Source: Nematostella vectensis (taxonomy: Eukaryota > Cnidaria > Anthozoa > Actiniaria > Edwardsiidae). From it: a DNA stretch of 64,000 nucleotides. The notes under the pieces are model-generated. The model ran no database searches and was not told the origin of the DNA. It saw only the letters and a program-made list of their open reading frames with translations. How positions within the stretch are numbered: the stretch's first letter is position 1; every line of letters starts with the position of its first letter. This document shows, one piece after another, positions 55,001 to 64,000 of the stretch. Where the stretch lies: assembly GCF_932526225.1 (NCBI RefSeq), contig NC_064043.1, positions 9,963,821 to 10,027,820 of the forward strand, read 5' to 3'. The position numbers and the translations under genes are program-made.

Positions 55001-58000
55001 CATATGTTAGAAAACTGTATATTCGGTTAAAAATGCTACCATCGATAAACAAAGATTAAACTGAAACTGAAACAAACTACTAGTTGTACAACACGAGCAG
55101 CAGCATTGAGGATCTGCTGGAGACGGAGTTGGTATGTAGTGTTTTCAACTTCTCCCTCACTAGAATTTGTTGACCCATTAAATGGGAGAATAATGAGGAG
55201 GGCCGTAGCAGGCCTCAAAATATTGGGGGGGGGGGGGCATAATACTGAAACATTAAGAAAATATTGGAGGGGCACAGCCTAGCCCCCACTGGTCATTTCC
55301 TTATAATTTTTCAAATTATTGGGGGGGGGGGGGGGGCACGTGCCCCCAGTCCCCCACCACCTGCTACGGCCCTGATAAGTCAGCCACAAACCTTGACAGA
55401 TCCTTCATCATCACCAGTTGCAACAAGATGATCTGAGATCACCTTTAAACAGTTGACGGGGCAGCTGCAATCAATGGTCACACATGTGAGTGAAGGGTTC
55501 CGAAACCATGAGCCATGCCTGCTGCTGTAATGAGCTCGTTGGATATTACATGTCATAGTATAAACACCAAATACTGCCTATTTATGAGCCTTTTTTATGG
55601 CATGTGCAATATGTAGATAATAAGATATAACAGCAAAATATTATCCGCTGATTACTTATAGGCCTTTAATGGGATGAGAAAAGATAGAACAGTTATTTTA
55701 ATAACTAAATATTATCCTTATTAAATGCAACCTACAGTACACAACAGAAAGATCATAGCTATATAATAGAAATATTATCAACAACTTACCTTTTTAGGGG
55801 CTTTTAATGGCATGTGCAACAAATAGGTAAAAGGTATTAATAGAAATATTATCCAGTATGTACTTACCTTTTTGGGCCTTTTAAATGACATGTGCAACAG
55901 ATAGGGAATAGATATTCATAGAAATATCATCCAGTACCTACCTATGGGCTTTTTTAATGGCATGTGTAATAGATCCTGAGTTCATATCAATGGCTTGCAA
56001 AGACTTATCCTTTGATGCAGTGAACAAATCTTTAATAAAATACAAAACTATTTGAATTTAAAGATACAGTATTAAAAAAAAGGAAACATACATTTAATAA
56101 AATATAAGCAGGTTTTGAAGAGAAAATTATAGTCTTATGTAATAGTCTAAAACTACTGACAGTTAAGAAATAAAATATTCTTTGCATGTGTTCATTGACT
56201 TTTGAAAACCCAGGTGTTTTTGTTTGGGAGAATTCGAGATCACATCTGCTCAAGAATTCCCAAACAAACACTGAGGTTTTCAAAACTCAATGAAGGCAGC
56301 GTAGAATGTTTTATTTCTTTTATATAAAATTATTTCTTATCCTACTCCTACTCTTATCCTGCAAAAGACAAAAAAAACCAGCTCTAGTGTCATTCTCGTG
56401 CAGGTCAGCACACGCACAGAAAACAGTTTGAAAAACTGGCTTCAAATTCCAAGCAATATTTACTTCATCGTTTGGTGGTTTATCTATTTGGACTTATTTT
56501 GCAATTTCCTATTTACCTTGGACACATTTTTCTCCTGAAGAATAATATTTTTTAGTGTTAAAAGGTAAAAGTTTGTGGGAATTCACAGGGTTGTTGACTG
56601 ATGATGCAAGAATTCCCCTTACACAATTTTATGCTGCGTCATCGCATGATCTTCATCATGAAGTGAAAGTGACCAATCCCACCAATCAGAGCGCCTGTAC
56701 TATCTCAATTATTTTATAATACTGTTTCATTAAGCATTATATTTGGAAACAATTTTTAGCTGTTTAGCTGTAATCAAATGTGATTCTATTCCATTCAATA
56801 AGGTTTTTTATATCACTATATATACTACAGTAAATTACTAATTAATACACTTACGCAGACCATCTTTAGAAAATGCTAGGGCTCGACATGGCTTCTTATG
56901 ATGATTCAACTCCATTAGCATTTTGCTATCCTTGCCAGCCTCATAAGAGTGTCTGCAAAAGAAACAATCAAGTATTGACCGGGTGTTTAAAGGTGCTAAT
57001 GGGTATAAATTAATTGTAAGAATAAAGGCCATAAACAAACTCCAGCCAATCCATCATATAATTTATCCAAATTCTCCTTCACTAAGTAAAAATGTGATGG
57101 TACCTTTAGTATTGTACTAAAACCATCAGAAGTACTGACTTGGGATTTAATTATTTTTTTTAATTTAAGTAAAGAAAACCATCCTGTATACTGTAATCTT
57201 CAATCTCATCTATTTCATAAAATGGTGCTAATGCAATCAGGGATTAGAAAATGTTGAGACTATGCCATGACCACGTTTTCTGAAATGAACGCCAGCTGTT
57301 TCCTCCATAAACAGTAGAGCATCAAGATTATGGCGATCAGTAGAGTATTCCATGAGTGTTAGCTGAATGCAACCTGGGTATCAGAGACAAGTGTTGTGCT
57401 TCGCTTGTGAAGCTGTAAGCAACACGAACTCAGAACAAAACTTTCTCCTTTATTTTCTCATTATATTAGGAATCCCAACAAAACTTACACCAAATTGATC
57501 TCTGAACTGTATATCTATACATAGTTTCAAGCAACTATTTATTTTCAATTTCAGTAGCTCGGGTATGATCAGTGATACAGTTTAACACCGACCTTTGTTT
57601 ACACTTCGTGTTTATATCGATATATTTAGAATGAGACAAGTCACACAATTTTGACACACTGGTGGTAGAAAGGTGGTAAAAAAACATCCATCTGTTGTCT
57701 GTTATTTATAACCACTATTATACCTGCTTCCTGGGTTGTTCGCTGTTATTTCCTTTACCACTAAGACGGCATTTCCGGTCCCCTCACAGGAAATATTGCT
57801 CCTGATGGGGGAGGGGACCCATTTAGACATTTTGTGCGTGTTCTGGAACCACTCAAGCTCTTCACCGATTGGTTACAGTCCATGCAGGATCACTCAAACT
57901 CTGTCTTGATTGTTTGCTATAACGTGTGAATCAGTTTGAAATCAGTTGACAATAAAATCCCGAAACTACCCGTGAGAAAGAAGGCCTCTGTTTGCTGTGG

Positions 58001-59334
58001 TGTGTGACCTCTTATACACATCTCTCGAACCGAAATCTTGAAAATCGAAGCATGGTTTCACAAAATGCAGACATTTCTCGTGGAAAGCCTGTCTGCCAAA
58101 AGAAGGACTGTTATCCTTTTGATTATGGTGTAGAATTTGTTTTAATTCAGATCCCGAGAAGTTGGAATTAATGGTGAAAGTGTGGCGACCGCACGATTGC
58201 TCTTTAAAATTCTCTATAACAATAAAAAATGGTCGCCTTTGTAAGTAAAATACATAAAGTTTTTAGCATCACCTCCCCTGGGCAAGGTATTCTAAGTATA
58301 TTAATGGCATTTTTGTTTGCCTTGTGTATTATTTTGGAAGATTTTCAGCCGTTATTTTAGTAAGGTAAATAAGCTGGTAAAATCATCTCTTGTACTTTCG
58401 ACATTAGTGCATGATACCACACAAGCAAATTGCCCAGTACACGCATTTTCGGTTCCTCTAATGGATGAATTTAGGAGAAACATGCAAAGAGGAGCAATGT
58501 CAATAGATCAGCAACTAGATGAGATGATGCGCCGTAAAATTGCTTGGAATCAAGAGGTCATGGAGTCAATTATTGATACAAGTTACTGTCCGCGGCATGA
58601 GCTACATTACAATGTGAGGGAGGTTTTTGTTTTTTATATTGCTATCACACCATTTGGATATTGCCAAGGGGTATTCGAAAAAAATAACTGGTACTTGCCT
58701 CGCCACACTTTCAAGAACACAAATTTGGCTGAATTAGGTAAGAATAGTGGATTTATTATCTGACTAATGGATGAATGAAGTCCTTCAGTTTTAAATGACC
58801 ATAAGTTTAATACAGCACCGGTGAAACTTAAACTTGGATTTATTATCTGACTATATACTCTGCAGATTGCATGTTTCAAACATGTAATTTCACAAATTTC
58901 CCGTGGGGTAGCCCCTAGCAACCCCCCCCCCCCCCCCCCGCCCTTGATTGGTCCGTGACCATTTGGAATCAGTCAAGTTTAGGTCTAGATCCATCCCTGT
59001 TATTGGGAATAAAGACAGTGACTCACAAGGACACGGTACCCGCAATTTGAGCCACTGCGATCACATCTCGCTCTGGATGGAAACCCACGTCAAATACTTG
59101 GCTGGATAACGTGATTGGTCCAGGAATAGCCTGATCTTCAGACTGGAAATGATAAAAACAAGTCACACCTGTCATTTCTCAATTTATCTTTTTTACCTAC
59201 TAGATATAAATAGAAGAATAAAATCCCATTCATAGTGTTCTCAATAGCACACAGCTCAGCAAAGACGAGGACAGAGAGGAAACCAATACATTATACGAAG
59301 ACGAGAACATTTTTACCTCTGCTGCCTCCGCCAT
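49077..59334 (-). CDS. WDR55: WDR55-type WD40 protein, nine exons
   Basis: Exons 59334-59317, 59142-59027, 56952-56855, 56029-55942, 55464-55392, 54179-54073, 53457-53358, 50120-49951 and 49305-49077 sum to 999 bp in phase (332 residues; human 383). WD40-type blades are visible throughout: TASKDKSLQAIDM, ATGDDEGSVKVWD, SGDGSLSVFN, GTGEGTLNIF, TGSIDGIIRAVHILPNRLLG and SCSHDQTVKFWDI. The C-terminus ends DASDFFADL, matching the DDFFAGL motif of WDR55. The human acidic extensions at both ends are missing or shorter. WDR55 is a nucleolar factor required for rRNA processing; that role here is inferred. The first coding exon is only 18 bp. Introns hold a piggyBac-like copy, a SINE, a MITE, a hairpin element and unexplained coding-like fragments. 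Confidence 0.92.
50149..50234. mobile_element. Near-perfect palindromic MITE
   Basis: CAACCTCGTTCCCAGGGCCC begins a 29 bp arm that is perfectly inverted at 50206-50234, with a 28 bp spacer. It lies in WDR55 intron 7, about 30 bp from exon 8. Confidence 0.8.
50240..52412. other. Intron sequence of WDR55, nothing recognised
   Basis: AT-rich with T-runs. No transposon match to other parts of this window and no conserved frame on either strand. Confidence 0.45.
52413..53083. mobile_element. piggyBac-like non-autonomous element (copy 3), 5' truncated
   Basis: From gacccaagacggtatgcctt it follows copy 1 closely (gaattttctgg, gtgaatggcctcatactctc, gggttccttggacctggaaa), and ends GGCAATGAAAGAC before TTAA at 53084-53087. 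The first 70 bp or so and the left TTAA are missing. It lacks the insertion found in copy 1, so it shows the empty site. Confidence 0.7.
54400..54705. repeat. Degenerate retroelement-like sequence
   Basis: The minus or plus reading includes attgttccatagttcaggac and ttccacaggtagccaatgta, phrases I associate with decayed non-LTR element tails common in invertebrate introns. No intact frame. Weakly supported. Confidence 0.3.
54713..55075 (+). mobile_element. tRNA-derived SINE
   Basis: GGTGGCCTAGTGTGTTAGCG resembles a Pol III A box and GGTTCGAATC is a perfect B box 35 bp on. The tRNA-like head lacks a foldable acceptor stem, and it is followed by a body with cggataaggacactaaaccg and an A-rich end. 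It lies antisense in WDR55 intron 5. Confidence 0.7.
55199..55373. mobile_element. Short TIR element with AGGGCCGTAGCAGG ends and two G-runs
   Basis: Ends AGGGCCGTAGCAGG and CCTGCTACGGCCCT are perfect inverses. Two G-runs (about 55226-55238 and 55321-55336) lie inside. The right end is 18 bp from WDR55 exon 5. A decayed relative may lie at 33540-33690 (same g-run plus attaagaaaa context). Confidence 0.7.
58052..58640 (+). other. Coding-like fragments of an unrecognised gene in WDR55 intron 2
   Basis: On the plus strand, MVSQNADISRGKPVCQKKDC continues, after a one-base shift near 58140, with SDPEKLELMVKVWRPHDC. A second frame at 58390-58610 reads CPVHAFSVPLMDEFRRNMQR, then SIDQQLDEMMRRKIAWNQEV, up to a donor-like AAT|GTGAGG. 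The composition is protein-like and not repeat-like, but I recognise no family. It may be a relic gene or retrocopy. Confidence 0.3.
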
Positions 59335-59734
59335 GTTGTTTCCACTCAATGCGCATGACATTATTCTAATTGTCCACAGGAAACCCGCTAACCAAAAAGC
59401 TCATTTTGCATAGCATTTCACTGCCAATTGAATAGTGTGCAATTTTTATTTTGAATTATATACCCACAAAACGTGTTTCAAATGGAAAAAATGTCCGATT
59501 TTGGTAAAGGTTTATCCATTTATCTACTGATAAATTACTTATCGGTGGTTTACCTGTGTTATTATCCGCTAATACAAAAACTGTCGGCGCATTATTGTCT
59601 GGGTATAGATGTGTTCAAAGGGTAGGATTATTTGATGTGGTCCAATTTATCTGTCACTTCCCCTCATTATTGGCCCAACAAACTGAGTAGTAGGACGACA
59701 ACGAGCTAATAGGAGTTTTGAAGCATCAACTGGG
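59335..59734. promoter_or_regulatory. Bidirectional promoter WDR55 / PGAP2
   Basis: 400 bp separate the two start codons. There is no obvious TATA box. Assignment is by position. Confidence 0.5.
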
Positions 59735-62700
59735 ATGAATATGGTTTCGGAGCCGTTTTTTGAAGTTAGAGGATCCAGCGTGATCGCTCTAGCATGCGCT
59801 CTGCCATTTGGCTCGTTTGTGATTTGTATCCTTCTTTCAATCTTTCTTCACTGGGATCAAGTAACCAAAACACACTGCAATGTAAGTATAATAAACCATG
59901 AGATTGGAGTATGAATATTTCTAGTGTGACAAAAAGTGCGATCTAAATTCAACATATAGGTACAGACATGGAGTCGTAGAGACTGCATGTCTTGATTGAA
60001 GATGGCGGTATTGGTTGATGGAATTTCTTTGAGCCAGTGGAGGAGTTAAGGAGTATGTCATATAAGTATATTTTATCATAGAAGGGATAGAGAAAATAAA
60101 GTGAATTACTTACATGCTAGTAGTATTGTTATCAGATAGTACTTATAATTTTAATATGAACATGTTTTTCATCTTTTGGGTGTAGTTATTGTATAATGAT
60201 AATAAACCTACAATAGTTCCAAGACTTCATTATTAAACAGTTAATTAAAGAAGCTTCTTTTATGATATCAATCTCTTCATTAACATGAGTCTTTTAAATG
60301 GCGTCGGTTGTGCCATATAAGGGAGTATTTTTCCTGAAATACAAAGGCTTATTCCCATCATAGTCTATGTTCCCATTGACAATAATAGTGAATCTGATAC
60401 AGGACAGAAAAAAATGTTTTTGATTTTAATTAATATCACATTTGTTCACACCATTCCCAGTTTATCTTTTTTATCAAACAGCTTAGGCAGCTTAATTATT
60501 CACAAAGCCATAAAGGGATATTTCAGTTTTCATTTCTTAATATTTCCTTTTTTTTTGAGAATCATTTTACATTTGTCTGACAAATAGTGCAAAGGATGTA
60601 TATGATTCCAATTGAACCAATAATCCTAACTACTATAAAGCCAAGTCATTGTTTATCAAGTTCATTGTTACTGTTTTTATTAATTAATCTTGTTGGGTTA
60701 TTTGTGATTAAAAATTAATTTCTTTACAATTAAACTGGTAGCTGAATCAAAGGAGCTGTGTAAAATAATATTCCCTCTGCTAGAAATGACAATGTATTTT
60801 CTCTTTTTTTCCTTGACAGTATGTATTGAATATTGTGTTTTTCTTAGGTACCAAATTATGTTCCCTCCATAAGTGCAGCAACTGGAGATTTTTCACCAGA
60901 GAAGTACATTTGGCGTATTGGCATTGCCTATCACAGCCTTTTGCGGATGGTGTTTCCTTTTGTGAATTACAACTTCTACAAGTACAAGGCCAGCTCTAAT
61001 ATCAAAAGCAAGTGGTTTCCATGGCTTAATTTTCTGAATGCTTGTGTCACTGTAGTAGAAAACTTAGCACTCGTACTTCTTACCTATGTTTCCTCTTCTG
61101 AGAACTATAGTAAGTGTTGGTAACACATTAAGATGTTGGGAGAACAGTTTAGGAAGGAGGTTTTTAAAGTATCATTGTCACCAGAGGGACAACAGAAACC
61201 TTAACTGACAAGAAACAAAAGAATCTATTAGAATCCAAGCTTTTTAACAGGCCATCTGCTCTGAATTATCAGTCAAATCCTCAAAGAAATTTCCAAAAGA
61301 CACACTGCTTATAACAATTTTGAAATATTTTTTTAAAAATGCCTGCGGGGGAGGCTGGTGACAATGCTGCATGAGAAAGCCTTCTTGCTCTTGGAATCAT
61401 TTCCTTATTTATAGTACATGCAGAAAACCACATAAGAGTCTTTTTGAAGGCTCTAGTGTTGACTATAGAGAAGGGAGATCAACATAGTTGCTATATCCAG
61501 ATAGAATACAAGGCCATTTACATAAAAACTGTGCATGGTTCATTTCTGCAAGAACTGCGTACATTTTTATCTATCTGTACATTACGTACATTTGTCATTA
61601 TGATAGCTGGATCTATTTTAAACCATTCAAGTTTAATGTTGAGTTTTCTTAACTTCGATAACTCTTGTCTTGTTTGGCCACCCAACACACAATGATGCCA
61701 TAGCCTCCTTGCATACTTTTACATTGTGTTTTTTTATGCATCCTGTCTTGAAAGCCATCTTGTTTTATACTGGCTTATCCAAATAAGTCATGTTTTTATA
61801 TCAAAGAATACAGTACACTACTCTACATTCATAACAAGACACTTTGTTAAGTATAGCATTCTTATTGGCTCATTTTCAGGTGTCCATGAGGCAAGCTTTA
61901 TTACTTTCCAAGTCTCTGCTATGGTGTATATGCTTACTAACTGTATAATATTCAGATGGACATTGTCTTCTCCACCTACACATCAGGTATTCAGGGTTTT
62001 TATTTTACAAATTATAAATTCCGGTGATTTTTCAACATGTCCAGAATGTTTGAACCTCAATTTAGCCATTTTAGTCTTGTAGAAATCTAGTGGATCCATG
62101 GGATAGTATTAATCAAATAGAATTTTTATCCTCTAACGAATCATTGTGCTTTATCTGTTCAGAGCCTAATCATGCTCATCTTTAGCTGTGTGTTTGGTTT
62201 GATACATTGTTTTTTGTTTCCGTTTCAGGAATCAGTTTCCATGAGATGGAAGGTGATATGTCTTCTTCTCAATTATAGCTCTTTTGCAATGGCAGTGTAC
62301 TTCTTTTTTAGGCATAACTGGTACTGTGAGAGTGGAGGTATCCTTTTTAAGGGTTGGGTATACAGTTAATAACTAATTCATTCATTCTCTTTCCTCCCCA
62401 AATAAACAAATATGGAATATTGTTTCAGGCTTGTCTCTGACCCCAAGATGAAATTCTATATGTATGGAAATGTACACTGTATTCATATTCTCAATATTCC
62501 TGAAACTGAAAGTTGCAAGATGTGCTCAGGGTTTTAAACCAGCTTTTTTGATTGAACATCTGAGTTTGTTTCTCTTCAACATGATATAGATCAATCTTTA
62601 ATCTTCTGAGTAAGAGGTATAGTTGTTGAATTGTTAAATGGTAGACTATGTGAAATAATCTACTATCTACTAATCTTGTATGTAATAATATAAGTACTGT

Positions 62701-62863
62701 TCACTATTCCTTGACCATTTCTTCAGTATATAGCCTTTTTGCCTTGTGCGAGTATGTGACAGTGTTGTCCAATATTGGATTTCATGGAACAGTAGCAATA
62801 GATATTGGGGGCTCTCTGTTGACTTTGTCAAGCATTGCAAGAACTTTTATAAAGAATCACTAG
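59735..62863 (+). CDS. PGAP2: PGAP2 (GPI-anchor remodelling factor), five exons
   Basis: Exons 59735-59881, 60848-61109, 61880-61986, 62229-62337 and 62727-62863 sum to 762 bp in phase (253 residues; human 254). The product is a polytopic membrane protein of the Frag1/DRAM family. It has a first TM (SFVICILLSIFLHWDQ), the conserved THCNVPNYVPSISAA segment, then YIWRIGIAYHSLLR, further TMs, and FALCEYVTVLSNIGFHGTVA near the end. PGAP2 works in the Golgi in fatty-acid remodelling of GPI anchors. ATGs at 59735 and 59741 are in frame; I use the first. It looks intact and is head to head with WDR55. Confidence 0.92.
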
Positions 62864-63309
62864 GCCACATGGTAAAGATGAGTCTACTGTATTGCCTGGA
62901 CTAGCCACATGCACTTGCTAATTCAGGGGTGGATATGTAGGAGACCCATAAAGGAGCGGCCGAAGCAAGAGTTTCAAAAAAGGGGGCGTCCGGTTTCATT
63001 GCTCTTCCATATATTTCCTTTTATTTCTTGTAATTTGTAAACCAGATATCTGAAAGTAGAGAGGGGCAGGGCCCGCTCTCCCTTAGATCAACCCATGTCA
63101 TTCTATTGGGCACACATTCTGTCCAAGTAGTTTTCCTAGGGATATTCCTGTAGGTCTGCTACCAAGAGTATCTCATTCTAGTTAAGGATCAGAAAGGAGT
63201 AAACTTTAATAAAATCACGAAATTGGTGCATTGAATTCTAGAAATATCTAGATTAATAAAAACTTCTGTGACTACCCCCATGACAAGCATGGGACACTGG
63301 GGGCATGTG
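62864..63309. other. PGAP2 3' flank, nothing else recognised
   Basis: Probable 3' UTR followed by unique-looking sequence. No conserved frame on either strand. Confidence 0.45.
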
Positions 63310-63376
63310 ACCCCTCCCCCCACCACCACCCCCCCCCCCCCCCACCACCACCACCACCACCACCACCAAAAAAAAA
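63310..63376. repeat. C-rich and (CCA)n microsatellite
   Basis: A C-run with interspersed CCA triplets, ending in an A-run. Confidence 0.9.
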
Positions 63377-63426
63377 GTTAAAAATCCTATGATTCCAGTC
63401 TCCCTGTGCTCGAGGATCAAGTGGTA

Positions 63427-63557
63427 GATACCTACCCTGGGGACCAGAGCCTACAGACTTCTCTCGTCCAGTCCCGCTCAGCCAAAACTTGTAGGGGCAT
63501 TATGGCTGAGCGTCACAGAACCAGAGAAGTCTAGAGGCTCTGGTACCTAGGGTAGTA
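63427..63557. mobile_element. Hairpin MITE related to the 28.1 kb hairpin
   Basis: taccctggggaccagagcct at the left pairs with the inverse of aggctctggtacctagggta at the right; the arms extend to agacttctct, about 35 bp. Spacer about 60 bp. Confidence 0.7.
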
Positions 63558-63678
63558 TAGAAGGCTTGACCACATGTAATTTTTCTCTTTTAGTTGGTTT
63601 ACTGGTCTGTTTCGAAACCAAAGCGGTTTTTGGTTTGCAGAAAGAGGCGGTACGAGCCATATTTTCCTAGATTATGCA

Positions 63679-64000
63679 CTATTCATTTGAAACCCACAAC
63701 CTCATGGTCCCGGGAAAGGGTGGGGTTAACGTGGGGGTTTAGAGGGGTCAGTACGCAGCTCTTACAAGCTGCAATTTGATTGGGCAAATGAACAATATCC
63801 GCACCTCGACACAAAGAACGAGAAGAATAGAGACAAAAGAACTCCTTTGTGGAACAAAGACAATAGGAGACAAAGCAGCTGCGTACTTGCTCGTTTAGGG
63901 GCACTTGTGAACGAGAATCTGTCCCGAGGGGGTGGGGGAAATGACAGTTTTTCGACTCTAAGAATTGTCCCAACCCTGGGGACAATTGTACTTTTCAAGA
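63679..64000. mobile_element. MITE family B (copy 3) with family A nested inside, cut by the window edge
   Basis: It starts with a decayed attcatttgaaaccca end and the cctcatggtcccgggaaagg block of family B. At 63750-63887 it is interrupted by the 138 bp family A element, with AGTACGCAGCT and AGCTGCGTACT ends. Family B sequence resumes at about 63890. The order shows family A jumped later. Confidence 0.7.

Noticed and set aside
1-64000. CRISPR arrays, operons, prokaryotic promoters
   Set aside because: None seen. The split genes and transposons show nuclear eukaryotic DNA; the regular repeats are tandem or transposon-derived.

Overview
This 64 kb window is animal nuclear DNA: AT-rich, intron-bearing, with GT-AG splice sites and dense short transposable elements. 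The gene set fits a cnidarian, most likely an anthozoan (sea anemone or coral). It holds a viperin homologue, single-copy metazoan housekeeping genes, a short secreted cysteine-rich peptide, a fibrinogen-domain fragment, and many small inverted-repeat transposons with homopolymer G/C runs. The anthozoan assignment is inference; no database was searched. Exon models below were built by matching splice sites, reading phase and family conservation by eye, and all five complete recognised genes close in phase.

Layout. 1-5.2 kb: repeats only, including a 1.4 kb long-inverted-repeat element with a 9-10 bp target duplication. 5.2-17.0 kb (minus): complete six-exon viperin (RSAD2), its introns packed with nested transposons. 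17.2-18.1 kb (plus): a small three-exon chromodomain gene sharing a 245 bp promoter with viperin. 18.3-27.2 kb (minus): remains of an unnamed, DDE-transposase-like gene, broken by three or more frameshifts and by a HIRAN-carrying inverted-repeat transposon, with a very young Ty3/gypsy element (identical LTRs, one intact 1,358-residue gag-pol ORF) in one intron. 27.2-31.3 kb: repeats, two perfect X-box palindromes and a piggyBac-like non-autonomous element. 31.4-35.2 kb (minus): DHRSX-type dehydrogenase, head to head with an SLC15A4-type proton/oligopeptide transporter (35.5-39.6 kb, plus). 39.6-46.2 kb: repeats and a broken fibrinogen-related domain. 46.2-47.2 kb (plus): secreted 8-cysteine peptide gene. 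49.1-59.3 kb (minus): nine-exon WDR55, head to head with PGAP2 (59.7-62.9 kb, plus). 62.9-64 kb: nested repeats, two of which also occur near the left end.

The genes are not an operon. Viperin makes an antiviral nucleotide at ER/lipid-droplet membranes. DHRSX acts in dolichol synthesis and PGAP2 in GPI-anchor remodelling, both in the endomembrane system. SLC15A4 is an endolysosomal transporter and WDR55 a nucleolar ribosome-biogenesis factor. Three head-to-head gene pairs with short shared promoters (245, 259 and 400 bp) are the main regulatory architecture. The least explained objects are the DDE-like family at 18-27 kb, the chromodomain gene beside it, the HIRAN-bearing transposon and the cysteine-rich peptide.
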